Assembly (NCBI GenBank): GCA_964650405.1
Contig: CAZYTO010000161.1
Coordinates: 1-13,075 of the forward strand
Direction of reading: 5' to 3'
DNA length: 13,075 nucleotides
Source: CAZYTO01 sp964650405
GTDB lineage: Bacteria > Acidobacteriota > Thermoanaerobaculia > Gp7-AA8
Shown in pieces: positions 1 to 7,065 of this stretch. The translations under genes were made by a program, and so were the position numbers. The first letter of the stretch is position 1, and every line of letters begins with the position of its first letter. The notes beneath the pieces were generated by a model. That model was not told where the DNA came from. It saw only the letters and a list, made by a program, of their open reading frames with translations, and ran no database searches.

Positions 1-2
1 AC

Positions 3-1871
3 GGCGCCGGCGATGGCGCCGGCGCCGCGGGTCGCGCGGATATCCGTGCGGATCGCATCGCGGCCGGCTACACCGCCCGCACCGGCGAGGAGCTGGCGCG
101 GGAGCTCCGTGCGCGGCTGTCGCGGAATGCGCGCGTCCACGACGGCATCCGCGGCCTGGCGACATCGCCGCAGGCGCTGGCCGCCTTCCTGAGGCTGGCC
201 AGGCGCGACTGCCGCCTCATCCTGGCCCGCGACGTCTTTACGGCCGAGGAGGTCGCGGCGCGGATCGAGTCGCTGGTACGCGTCGCCTACGCCGTGCGGG
301 ACGCTTCGGAGGAATCGCCTCCGCCCTTCGCCTCCACGGAGGCGGTGCACACCGTGGCGGCGCTTCCCGCGTTCGAGCGCACGATTCTCCGCACGCTGGG
401 AGAGCCGGCCCGCAGCTTCTGGGTCTCGGACGAGACATCCTCGGAGATCAACTCGCTGGTGGAGTTTCCGCTGGGCACCGTCGTTCTCACGGTCAAGCTG
501 CCCGGCAGTACCTGCGAGCTGGAGATCAAACGCGCCGGCATCCGCGGCCCAGCCGTGCTCGGCGCCGCGTGCATCCCGTACCAGTACACCCGGTCGCACT
601 ACATGCGCGGTGCCGCATCGAAGGCCACCCTGATCTGGGAGGCGTCCGCCGCGGCTTTCGTCGGCCATGCCTACCGGCTGGTCCACGGCAGCGACGCCCC
701 GCTCTCGCAGGCCATCTACATCATGAGCGTCATGAACGTGCCCTCCGAGGACGGACCGGTGAACGTCATCCGGTACTTCACCGACCCGTCCTTCCACGGC
801 GACCAGTTCGACGCACTGCGCCGCTCCATCCGCACGGCCGTCGACGAGGAACTGCACCGCGAGGGCGGGCGGAGACGCGCGCCGGAGCACGAGGCCGCGC
901 TGAGCGGCGCGTTCGTCGGCCTGATCAACCCGGGCCAGGCCATCCTGACGGGCACCAGCTCCTTCCGTCTCGACCTGGTGGCGAAGTATCTGGCCCCCGA
1001 CGGCGCGCGCCGCTACTTCGGCCGCGAGGTTCCGGACGAAGAAGCCTTCGCCTTCGCGGACGAGCTCTTCGACGAGATCCTGGCCGTCTACACGCCGCCG
1101 CGCACGCGGGCCCGCACCTACGCCGGCTACGTCACGGCCGCCCTGGCCGCGAACCGCGCCCGCGCCGACGCCTGCTATCGCGACCTCCTGGCCCAGGTCG
1201 GGCGGTTCTGGGGGACGCTCTCCGCGCTGCGCGTCGGCTCGAACGGCGAGTCCTTCGTGCCGCGCAACGTCGGCCTTCGCGCGGTGTGGGAGGAGGGGAG
1301 GTGGCGGGTGCGCGTTCTCTTCATGGACCACGACGGCATGTCCGTGCCCGGCCTACAGGAGCGTGACTTCCACCCGGCATCCCTGGCCCGGCCGATGATG
1401 AACGACTACCGCTTCATCTTCGGCGGGCGGATCCCCGGCACGGAAGTGATCGGCGAGCTGGCCTGGCTGAAGGCCGTCTACCGTCCGTCCGCGGCCCTGG
1501 AGCGCAGGGCCCCGGGCCTCGTCCGCGCCGCGGCGCGCACGGCCTACGACCAGACGCTGGAGGCCTTTGCCACGAACGGCGAGCTGCGCAAGTTGTACGG
1601 CGAGCGCTTCGCCCTCCGCCATCGCGACTGGGACCTGGCCGTATCCACGTATCTCGCCACACCGCGCAAGGACCGCGATGCGTGGGAGGCGCAGACGCGC
1701 GAGCGTCTGCAGGCCGCCGGCTACGGACAGCTCGGCATCGACGGTTACATCAAGACCATTCGCGACTTCGATGTGCTGGTAAAGAAGACGGCGTTCCTTT
1801 ACAGGACGGGGCGCATGAGCACCGCTTCTCGTACAAAAAGTGTCTCGCGAGCAGGAAAGGATGAAGCATGA
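3..1871 (+). CDS. Unrecognised large protein, 5'-truncated by the window edge
   Basis: The frame is open from base 3, well upstream of the GTG at 294, so this is the C-terminal 622 residues of a longer protein; an internal start at 294 is possible but not needed. I do not recognise the family with confidence. There is no signal peptide or membrane segment in the visible part. Some features recall a kinase-like fold: a beta-strand pair with VVLTVKLPGS and ELEIKRAG (about nt 477-540), then a helix with WEASAAAF, and further on RNVGLRA followed by VRVLFMDHDGMS (about nt 1262-1345), which could stand for catalytic and metal-binding loops. That is a guess from pattern alone. The last codons (K-D-E-A-stop) lie inside the left arm of a heptamer inverted repeat, so the C-terminus may have been altered by that element. 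The neighbouring downstream genes are glycosyltransferases. Confidence 0.7.
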   Translation, partial: GAGDGAGAAGRADIRADRIAAGYTARTGEELARELRARLSRNARVHDGIRGLATSPQALAAFLRLARRDCRLILARDVFTAEEVAARIESLVRVAYAVRDASEESPPPFASTEAVHTVAALPAFERTILRTLGEPARSFWVSDETSSEINSLVEFPLGTVVLTVKLPGSTCELEIKRAGIRGPAVLGAACIPYQYTRSHYMRGAASKATLIWEASAAAFVGHAYRLVHGSDAPLSQAIYIMSVMNVPSEDGPVNVIRYFTDPSFHGDQFDALRRSIRTAVDEELHREGGRRRAPEHEAALSGAFVGLINPGQAILTGTSSFRLDLVAKYLAPDGARRYFGREVPDEEAFAFADELFDEILAVYTPPRTRARTYAGYVTAALAANRARADACYRDLLAQVGRFWGTLSALRVGSNGESFVPRNVGLRAVWEEGRWRVRVLFMDHDGMSVPGLQERDFHPASLARPMMNDYRFIFGGRIPGTEVIGELAWLKAVYRPSAALERRAPGLVRAAARTAYDQTLEAFATNGELRKLYGERFALRHRDWDLAVSTYLATPRKDRDAWEAQTRERLQAAGYGQLGIDGYIKTIRDFDVLVKKTAFLYRTGRMSTASRTKSVSRAGKDEA

Positions 1872-1948
1872 AGGATGAAGGGCGATTGCGACGCTCTGGC
1901 AATCTGCGCCCTTCATCCTTCATCCTTCATGCTTCATGCTTCATCCTT
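1857..1948. repeat. Inverted repeat built of 7-bp tandem words
   Basis: The left arm (1857-1884) reads as heptads GATGAAG, CATGAAG, GATGAAG then GGCG. The right arm (1907-1948) is its exact reverse complement except for two additional heptads. The apex carries a further short stem, ATTGC (1885-1889) with GCAAT (1899-1903). The left arm contains the TGA stop of the upstream gene, so it may act as a transcription terminator or 3'-end protector, but there is no clean T-run right after the stem. Confidence 0.85.
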
Positions 1949-2021
1949 ATCGATCGCCTTCTGTTCTTTGCGAAACGCCGCCGTAAGTTAGTGTTCGTGC
2001 CGATGCCTTCTTCGGGTGCCT

Positions 2022-2786
2022 ATGCGTGACACGGTACAGAGCCTCTGGATCGGCCCCGAGCTTTCGGCCATGGAACGGCTGTCGATCGCCTCGTTCCTCG
2101 CCAACAGCCATCCCTTCCACCTCTACACCTACGACACGGTCCGCGGTGTACCGGACGGCGTCGAGCTGCGCGACGGGCGGGAGATCCTGCCGGAGTCGAT
2201 GATCTTTCAGTATGCCGAGCACAAGTCGTACGCCGGCTTCGCCAACTTCTTCCGCTACAAGCTGCTGCTCGACCGCGGCGGCTGGTGGACGGACGCCGAC
2301 AACGTCTGTCTCCGCCCCTTCGACTTCGACACGCCCTACGTCTTCTCCTCGGAACTGCACGAGGGCGTGCGCTACGTCAACAACGGCACCATCCGGGCGC
2401 CGCGCGGGAGCGCGCTGTTCGCCGAGGCCTGGGAGATCTGCCGCGGCAAGGACCCGGCGGCGTTGCGGTGGGGAGAGACAGGACCGCGCCTCGTCTCCGC
2501 CCTCGTGGCCCGCCATGATCTCGAGATGCACGTGCAGCCACCGGACGTCTTCTGTCCGTTCGGCTACGAGCAGTGGGAAATGCTGCTGGCGCCCGACCCG
2601 GCGCCCTTGCCGGAGTCGGCGCGGGCGGTCCACCTGTGGAACGAGATGTGGCGCCGCGGGGGCGCCGACAAGAATGCGGTATACGCGCCGTCGTGCCTGT
2701 ACGAGCAGTTGAAGGCGCGCTACCTGTTTCACACTGCGCCGCTGCCGCACGTCTCACAGTCGTCACCAGGAAACGGCTCGTCATGA
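2022..2786 (+). CDS. DXD-type glycosyltransferase (Gly_transf_sug / GT32-like)
   Basis: Predicted to transfer a sugar from a nucleotide-sugar donor, probably onto a surface glycan in the cytoplasm or at the inner face of the membrane. The protein is 254 aa and starts with the family-typical LWIG segment. YAGFANFFRYKLLLDRGGWW precedes the metal-binding D91-A92-D93, followed by N-V-C-L-R-P-F, the classic arrangement of capsular and GT32-like sugar transferases that carry the DXD motif. GTG at 2016 is an alternative start only two codons upstream. I see no clear ribosome binding site. The stop overlaps the start of the next gene as ATGA, so the two are translationally coupled. The donor and acceptor cannot be told from sequence. 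Confidence 0.85.
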   Translation: MRDTVQSLWIGPELSAMERLSIASFLANSHPFHLYTYDTVRGVPDGVELRDGREILPESMIFQYAEHKSYAGFANFFRYKLLLDRGGWWTDADNVCLRPFDFDTPYVFSSELHEGVRYVNNGTIRAPRGSALFAEAWEICRGKDPAALRWGETGPRLVSALVARHDLEMHVQPPDVFCPFGYEQWEMLLAPDPAPLPESARAVHLWNEMWRRGGADKNAVYAPSCLYEQLKARYLFHTAPLPHVSQSSPGNGSS

Positions 2787-2830
2787 AACGACTCGTCATG
2801 AAGCGGCTCGTCATGAAACGACTCACCCAT
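2771..2830 (+). repeat. 15-bp tandem repeat triplicating a start codon
   Basis: Three full 15-bp units (2771-2785, 2786-2800, 2801-2815) and a partial fourth, of the form AARCGRCTCGTCATG. Each unit ends in ATG, giving in-frame starts at 2783, 2798 and 2813. The encoded N-terminus is MKRLV-MKRLV-MKRLT. The first ATG overlaps the TGA of the upstream gene. Confidence 0.9.
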
Positions 2831-3595
2831 TCGCAGCGGGCGCAGTACCTCGACGACGGCGTCCTCTGGCCCGTGGCCATCCTTACGCCGGAGGAGGTGG
2901 CGCACTACCGCGGCGCGCTGGAGGAGACGGAGCGTGCGCTCGGCGGCAAGCTGAAGCGGATCGACAACGCGCACCTCCACTTCCGCTGGGCGTGGGACCT
3001 GGCCATGCACCCGGCCGTGCTCGACGCGATGGAGGACCTCCTCGGCCCGGAGGTGGTGCTGCATTCATCACGCATTTTCTACAAGCACCCGCACGACCCG
3101 GCCTTCGTCGGCTGGCACCAGGACGGGCTCTACACGAAGCTGGACACCGACTTCGCGCCGTCGACCTGGATCGCTCTCAGCGAGAGCAACGCCGCCAACG
3201 GCTGCCTGCGCGTCATTCCCCGTTCGCACCGGGCCGGCAAGTTTCCGCACCGCGAGACCTACGCCGCCGACAACCTCTCCAACCACGGCGAAGTCATCGA
3301 TCTCGACGTCGACCCTGCCCAGGCGGTCGACGTGACCTTGCGGCCCGGCCAGATGTCGGTGCACCACGTCAACGCCATCCACGGCTCGAATCCGAACGGC
3401 GCGTCCTACGCGCGCATCGGCTTCAGCGCCTCGTACCTCGGCAGAGGCGTCCCGGCCGGCAGCATGCGCGTGGTGTGCGCGCGGGGCGGCACCGATCCGC
3501 TGCCGGAGCCGCCGCCGGACGACATCGCCACCGGAATCGCCTCGCATGCCGCTTACGTCCGCAGCCATGGCCGCGGGCTGCGCCTCGAACCGTGA
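2783..3595 (+). CDS. Phytanoyl-CoA dioxygenase (PhyH) family Fe(II)/2-oxoglutarate oxygenase
   Basis: Non-haem iron oxygenase, expected to hydroxylate a small molecule or a sugar/lipid group while converting 2-oxoglutarate to succinate. In the 270-aa form starting at 2783, the iron ligands are H112-x-D114 (in WHQDG) and H200 (in IHGSNPN), and R211 (in YARIGFSASY) is the likely 2-oxoglutarate anchor. Because the Asp ligand is present, this is a hydroxylase-type and not a halogenase-type site. SRIFYKHP and the LRPGQMSVHH turn are also typical of PhyH. Three in-frame ATGs (2783, 2798, 2813) come from a 15-bp repeat; the first overlaps the upstream stop and is favoured by coupling. The next gene's GTG start overlaps this stop. 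Placement between two glycosyltransferase-like genes suggests modification of a glycan or its lipid carrier. Substrate unknown. Confidence 0.9.
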   Translation: MKRLVMKRLVMKRLTHSQRAQYLDDGVLWPVAILTPEEVAHYRGALEETERALGGKLKRIDNAHLHFRWAWDLAMHPAVLDAMEDLLGPEVVLHSSRIFYKHPHDPAFVGWHQDGLYTKLDTDFAPSTWIALSESNAANGCLRVIPRSHRAGKFPHRETYAADNLSNHGEVIDLDVDPAQAVDVTLRPGQMSVHHVNAIHGSNPNGASYARIGFSASYLGRGVPAGSMRVVCARGGTDPLPEPPPDDIATGIASHAAYVRSHGRGLRLEP

Positions 3596-4392
3596 AGAGC
3601 TTTCGCGAAGAGCTGCTGCGTTTCCAGGAGAAGCTCGCCGCGCACGAGCCCTTCGCCCTGGCCCGCTTCGGCGACGGGGAGATGGTGATCCTCATGGGCG
3701 ATCACCCCAACCGCGCCCGGCGCGTGGCGGGCATCGAGTACCAGTACGATCCGGCCGATCCGTCATACGACGCGCCGCGCCGGGCCATGGAAGAAGCCTT
3801 CCGCTATCGCGCGCCGGGCTACTACGTCGGCATCTGCTGCCCGCATTGCATCGGCGACGACGACTTCACCTGGATGCGCAGCGCCTCCGGGCAGGACGAC
3901 GAGCACCTGACCTACGCCACGCTCTACTTCTACGGCAACTACCCGCATTACCTCGAGCACATCGTTCCGCTGTACGCCCAATACGACGTCACGCTCATCT
4001 GCAGCCGCGACGCGGAGCTGGACCGGCTGCCGTTTCCCGTCCGGCGCGACGTGCGCGTGAGCCGCAACGCCTGGCGCGATGATGCCGCGCTGGCTGCGAC
4101 GCTCGCCCGCGAATTGGGGGAGGGCGACGTGCGCGGCGCGCTCTATCTCATCTGCGCCGGACCGTTCGGAGGCGTGCTTGCCCAGCAGCTCCATCGCGCC
4201 TCGCCGTGGAATACCTACCTCGATGCCGGCTCCTCGCTCGACCCCTGGCTCTTTCCGGCCTCCCGTCCCACCCGCCGCTACCTGACGCCGGAGATCATGA
4301 CCACGGAGAGCTGCGACGCCCGCCCGCTCCGCGAGTCGGGTCTGCTCGCGAGGCCGGACATCTTCAGCGCGGCGCAGCGGCCGGAAGGTTAA
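3592..4392 (+). CDS. GT-D-fold glycosyltransferase-like protein (DUF1792-like)
   Basis: A 266-aa protein. The N-terminal segment FALARFGDGEM carries D28-G-E30, the DxE motif of the GT-D fold glycosyltransferases, and YLDAGSSLDPWL (about 209-220) matches the conserved acidic segment late in that family. A predicted strand ALYLICAGPFGG (about 183-194) has the expected alpha/beta character. C82, C83 and C86 form a small CCPHC cluster I cannot explain. The GTG start at 3592 overlaps the TGA of the dioxygenase gene (GTGA), which decides this start over any internal ATG. It is the last gene of the coupled three-gene cassette. Likely role: a sugar transfer step in surface polysaccharide or glycoprotein assembly; donor and acceptor unknown. 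Confidence 0.75.
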   Translation: MKSFREELLRFQEKLAAHEPFALARFGDGEMVILMGDHPNRARRVAGIEYQYDPADPSYDAPRRAMEEAFRYRAPGYYVGICCPHCIGDDDFTWMRSASGQDDEHLTYATLYFYGNYPHYLEHIVPLYAQYDVTLICSRDAELDRLPFPVRRDVRVSRNAWRDDAALAATLARELGEGDVRGALYLICAGPFGGVLAQQLHRASPWNTYLDAGSSLDPWLFPASRPTRRYLTPEIMTTESCDARPLRESGLLARPDIFSAAQRPEG

Positions 4393-4439
4393 CGGGCGAC
4401 CCTGCGCAACGCCAACCCCGCGCTGGACCGCTTCACGTT

Positions 4440-4480
4440 GCCTTCTGTCGTCTCCCTGATGGAACAGAAAAGCAGAAGGC
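4440..4480. repeat. Short hairpin GCCTTCTG / CAGAAGGC
   Basis: An 8-bp perfect inverted repeat (4440-4447 with 4473-4480) with a 25-nt loop, in the 182-bp gap after the glycosyltransferase cassette. The right arm runs directly into GTGACCCTAG. No T-run follows, so it is not a convincing intrinsic terminator. Nothing else in this gap is recognisable. Confidence 0.5.
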
Positions 4481-4490
4481 GTGACCCTAG
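4481..4490 (+). repeat. GTGACCCTAG, left copy
   Basis: A 10-bp word identical to 6362-6371; the two copies bracket the secreted-protein gene. Related GTGACCC words occur at 7004 and 7050. Confidence 0.6.
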
Positions 4491-4574
4491 GTGAGCGATG
4501 GACGACCTCCGCACCAGTCGCGTATCTGTGTGCGATTCAGCCGAACGGTGTCAGGTCGGATCCAGAACCAAGCT

Positions 4575-6233
4575 ATGAAGACGCGTCTCGCACTCGCACT
4601 CGCACTCGCGGCTCTCCTGCTCACAACCGCTTCGGCCGTTGCTGCGGCTCAGGGCGGAAGGCCGGTCGCGCCAACGGCGAGCTTTACGTTCGGCGCGCCG
4701 GAGACCGCGTCTGCTCCCGCTACGACGGACAATGACGACGCCTGCGACATCGGCGTGGCCCCGGCGGCGACGTTGCTCCTGCCGTACTTCGAAGTCGATT
4801 TCCGGACTGCCCCGGCGTCGGCGCGCACCACGATCTTCACCATCACGAACACCAGCCCGATGCCCGAGATCGCGCACTGCGTCCTGTGGACCGACTGGGC
4901 GTTCGCGGCCTTCACCTTCAACATCTTCCTGACCGGGTACGACGTCCAGAGCATCAATCTCCACGACGTCTTCAAACGGGGCGTCATCGCCCCGGTCTCC
5001 GACACCCTGTCCGGCACGTCGAGCACGAATCCCGTGCTCTCGCCGGTGGGCACGGCTCCGCCGAACGCACCGAACACGGCGCCACTGCCGAACATCTCGG
5101 GGAACCCGAACTTCCGCACCGACGCGTACGTCGCCTGCGAGATCCTGCCCGGCGGCATCGCCGCACCGGTCCTGGCGGACCTGCAACAGATTTTCACGAC
5201 CGGCCTGTCCGGCTCGATCATCGGCCAGGGGTGCGGAACCAGTCGTCTCGGCGGCACTCACTACAACGCCATTGGCTACCTTACCGTCGACGTAGACAGC
5301 ACCTGTTCCACCTCCTTTCCCGGGCCGCTCACGACGGGTACGTATTCCAACAACGAGATCCTCTTCGACAACGTGCTCCTCGGCGATTACCAGGACGTCA
5401 ATCCGAGCCCGGCCACCGGCAATTACGCCGCCGGCAATCCGATGGTCCACATCCGGGCCGTCCCTGAGGGCGGCCCGGTTGGCTCCAACCCCGGCACGAA
5501 CCTGCCGTTTACGTTCTATGACGACTACAACACCGGTGGCGCGTTCGGTTCCGGCGCGTCCACGGCCCGGACCAGCGGCCCGAACCGCCTCGCAGACCGG
5601 CGCCAGCCGCTGCCGTCCGCCTTCGCGGCCCGGTGGATCCAGGGTGGGGCCACCAGCTTCAGCACCAATTACAAGATCTGGCGTGAAGGGACCACAGGAT
5701 CGAGCTCTACTGCCTGCAGCCTCAGTATCCCGCCGCTCAATTCCGCGATCGCCATCGCGGAATTGATCCGGTTCGACGAGCATGAGAACGCCAACGGAAT
5801 CGGTCCTCCGCTCATACTCCCGGAGCCGTTGCCCATCCTGCTCCCCGTTTTGCCCGCGGCCTCGAGCACGTCGACGAGCTCGTCGCTCTTCCCAGGGCTT
5901 ACCGTGTCGGGCGATACCGGTGGCTGGTTGTACCTGAACCTCGACAATGGCTATTCGGGACCGGGCTACAGCAACCCGGCCCTGGACAACCCAGCCGCTC
6001 ACCCGGCCTTCGTGGACCGTGCCAGCCAGAACTGGGTCGTCGTTTCGATGTTTGCGGAAGGCCGCTATTCCGTCGACTTCGACGCGGCCTGGTTGGGAAA
6101 TGGCTGCTCGGCCCCGGCCCCCAGCGGCGGCCCTCCCGTCGGTCCGCTGGGCGCCACGCCGGTCTGCCCGAAAGGCACCCCCGCCTGCATCCCGGGCAAG
6201 AGTCCCTATGTCGGCACCAACGTGACTCCGTAG
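4575..6233 (+). CDS. Secreted protein of an unnamed family, copy 1 (full length)
   Basis: A 552-aa protein with a Sec-type signal peptide: MKTR, a Leu/Ala-rich core, then ASAVAAA-Q as a probable cleavage site near residue 25. There are no further membrane segments, so it is expected in the periplasm or outside the cell. The N-terminal domain (about 55-140) contains TLLLPYFEVDFRTAP, a Thr/Ile-rich strand and CVLWTDWAFAAFTFN. The rest matches the partial gene at the right edge, including NPMVHIRAVPEGG (288-300), DRRQPLPSAFAARWIQGG (341-358), RFDEHEN (399-405), SSLFPGL (436-442) and RASQNW (482-487). Paired cysteines near the C-terminus suggest disulfides. The ATG at 4575 is chosen because it gives a clean signal peptide; a longer frame open to 4491 does not. 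The signal sequence contains four CTCGCA-like hexamers (4587-4610). Function unknown; no catalytic motif seen. Confidence 0.85.
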   Translation: MKTRLALALALAALLLTTASAVAAAQGGRPVAPTASFTFGAPETASAPATTDNDDACDIGVAPAATLLLPYFEVDFRTAPASARTTIFTITNTSPMPEIAHCVLWTDWAFAAFTFNIFLTGYDVQSINLHDVFKRGVIAPVSDTLSGTSSTNPVLSPVGTAPPNAPNTAPLPNISGNPNFRTDAYVACEILPGGIAAPVLADLQQIFTTGLSGSIIGQGCGTSRLGGTHYNAIGYLTVDVDSTCSTSFPGPLTTGTYSNNEILFDNVLLGDYQDVNPSPATGNYAAGNPMVHIRAVPEGGPVGSNPGTNLPFTFYDDYNTGGAFGSGASTARTSGPNRLADRRQPLPSAFAARWIQGGATSFSTNYKIWREGTTGSSSTACSLSIPPLNSAIAIAELIRFDEHENANGIGPPLILPEPLPILLPVLPAASSTSTSSSLFPGLTVSGDTGGWLYLNLDNGYSGPGYSNPALDNPAAHPAFVDRASQNWVVVSMFAEGRYSVDFDAAWLGNGCSAPAPSGGPPVGPLGATPVCPKGTPACIPGKSPYVGTNVTP

Positions 6234-6243
6234 CCTTCGTCTC

Positions 6244-6327
6244 GCGCCCTCAACCCTGCGCGGTCACGATTCGCTCCGCGCCGCTCGCATCGTTGTAAAG
6301 GCGGCCGGGTTGGGGCGGGGAGGGCGC
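6244..6327 (+). terminator. Weak imperfect hairpin after secreted-protein gene
   Basis: GCGCCCT-CAACCC (6244-6256) pairs with GGGTTG (6307-6312) and AGGGCGC (6321-6327) around an 8-nt G-rich bulge. It begins 11 bp after the stop. There is no clean T-run, so this is only a possible terminator. Confidence 0.3.
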
Positions 6328-6361
6328 ACTTCTTAATCGAACCAAAGATCGAAGGCGAGCT

Positions 6362-6371
6362 GTGACCCTAG
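6362..6371 (+). repeat. GTGACCCTAG, right copy
   Basis: Identical to 4481-4490. Together they bracket the gene at 4575-6233. Confidence 0.6.
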
Positions 6372-6454
6372 TCCTGCGCCTTGACCCCAGTCCGGCGCCT
6401 GCCGACCTGCGCTCGGCGATGGAATCGGCCCGATTTCGTGACGGAAAGCTGGGC

Positions 6455-6850
6455 GTGACGGCGCCCCGCCGTCAGCGACGGCGTCGCGCCGCCAGTAACG
6501 GCGTCACACAATCACTGACGGCGTCCGCGCCGCCAGTGCCGGCGTCCTGTCGAGCAGTGACGGCGCCCGCGCCGCCGGTGACGGCGTCTGGTCGAACAGT
6601 GACGGCGTCCGCGCCGCCGGTGACGGCGTCCTGTCGAACAGTGACGGCGTCCGCGCCGCCAGCGACGGCGTCCGGTCGAACAGTGACGGCGTCCGCGCCG
6701 CCAGTGACGGCGTCCGCTCGAACAGTGACAGCGCCCACGCCGCCAGTGACGGCGCCCCGTCGAACAGTGACGGCGCCCGCGCCGCCAGCGACGGCGCCCC
6801 GTCGAACAGTGATGGCTCCCGCGCCGCCGACGACGGCGCTCGGTCGAGCG
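6455..6850. repeat. Array of nineteen 20-21-bp units in alternating types
   Basis: Units start GTGACGGCG. Units 1-3 are 20 bp and units 4-19 are 21 bp, which accounts for all 396 bases. From unit 4 on, two types alternate: one ending in GCGCCGCCA/G and one ending in GTCGAACA, so the true period is 42 bp. Many units contain the near-palindrome GACG-G-CGTC. There are no unique spacers between units. A 21-bp period equals two DNA helix turns. Degenerate units continue to the right, for example GAACAGTGCAGGCGTC near 6900. All three readings on either strand are repetitive and Pro/Ala/Thr- or Ser/Arg-rich, with no sign of a real protein. Confidence 0.9.
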
Positions 6851-6907
6851 GTAGACCGCCCATGCCGTCAGGGAGGGCGCTTGTCAATGGCGTCTCATTG
6901 AACAGTG

Positions 6908-6964
6908 CAGGCGTCGGGGGGGTGGGGGTCAAGGCACCGCCAGGCGTCGGGGGGGCGGGGGTCA
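6908..6964 (+). repeat. Two G-rich direct repeats, 33 bp apart
   Basis: CAGGCGTC followed by seven G, T or C, five G and TCA occurs at 6908 and again at 6941. The four G-runs could fold as a G-quadruplex. The CAGGCGTC part looks like a decayed unit of the adjacent 21-bp array. Confidence 0.75.
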
Positions 6965-7010
6965 GAACTTCTATCTTCACTACTTGAACAGAAGACAAGA
7001 AGTGTGACCC
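6959..7010. repeat. Inverted repeat with GGGTCA / TGACCC ends
   Basis: The left arm (from 6959) reads GGGTCA-GA-ACTTCT-A-TCTT; the right arm (6992-7010) reads AAGAC-AAGAAGT-G-TGACCC. It forms an imperfect stem of about 17 pairs with a 14-nt loop. It resembles a REP-type palindrome and lies downstream of the - strand membrane-protein gene, where it could help end transcription. Confidence 0.65.
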
Positions 7011-7049
7011 ATCCCTGCATCTCTGTGCATCCCTGTGGCCCCCATCCCT

Positions 7050-7065
7050 GTGACCCCCGGGTCAC
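7050..7065. repeat. Palindrome GTGACCC-CC-GGGTCAC over a stop codon
   Basis: Perfect 7-bp arms around CC. The TGA stop of the - strand membrane-protein gene (7062-7064 read in reverse) lies in the right arm. Same end motif as the inverted repeat at 6959-7010. Confidence 0.7.

Larger units (their letters stand above)
6234..7061. other. Long intergenic region with repeats, no convincing gene
   Basis: About 830 bp without a supported gene. It contains a weak imperfect hairpin after the secreted-protein gene, a GTGACCCTAG word, a 19-unit array of 20-21 bp, two G-rich direct repeats and two GTGACCC-ended palindromes. Long open frames exist on both strands, but they are products of the GC-rich array, whose units are mostly a multiple of three long and lack stops. 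Confidence 0.8.

Noticed and set aside
4491..4574. Upstream extension of the secreted protein from 4491
   Set aside because: The added residues are polar and would bury the signal peptide; the ATG at 4575 gives a normal export signal.
4587..4610. Hexamer tandem in the signal peptide as a phase-variation tract
   Set aside because: Only four units, in frame, and explained by a Leu/Ala-rich hydrophobic core.
4551..6002. Long - strand frame opposite the secreted protein
   Set aside because: Antisense shadow; composition is Arg/Gly/Val-rich with no domain, while the + strand has a signal peptide and a paralogue.
6455..6850. CRISPR array
   Set aside because: Units are directly adjacent with no unique spacers and vary in sequence, and there are no cas genes nearby.
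6362..6901. Open frame of 179 codons on the + strand across the repeat array
   Set aside because: It is a translation of the 42-bp repeat with no start context and no conserved domain. The - strand is also open over the array in more than one frame, as expected from stop-poor GC-rich repeats.
6504..6998. Open frame on the - strand across the array (repeated TPSLFDR-type words)
   Set aside because: Same cause as above; the repeat is the signal at DNA level and nothing outside it looks coding.
6959..7010. Insertion sequence or transposase remnant
   Set aside because: No transposase-like coding sequence or target duplication was found; only a palindrome.
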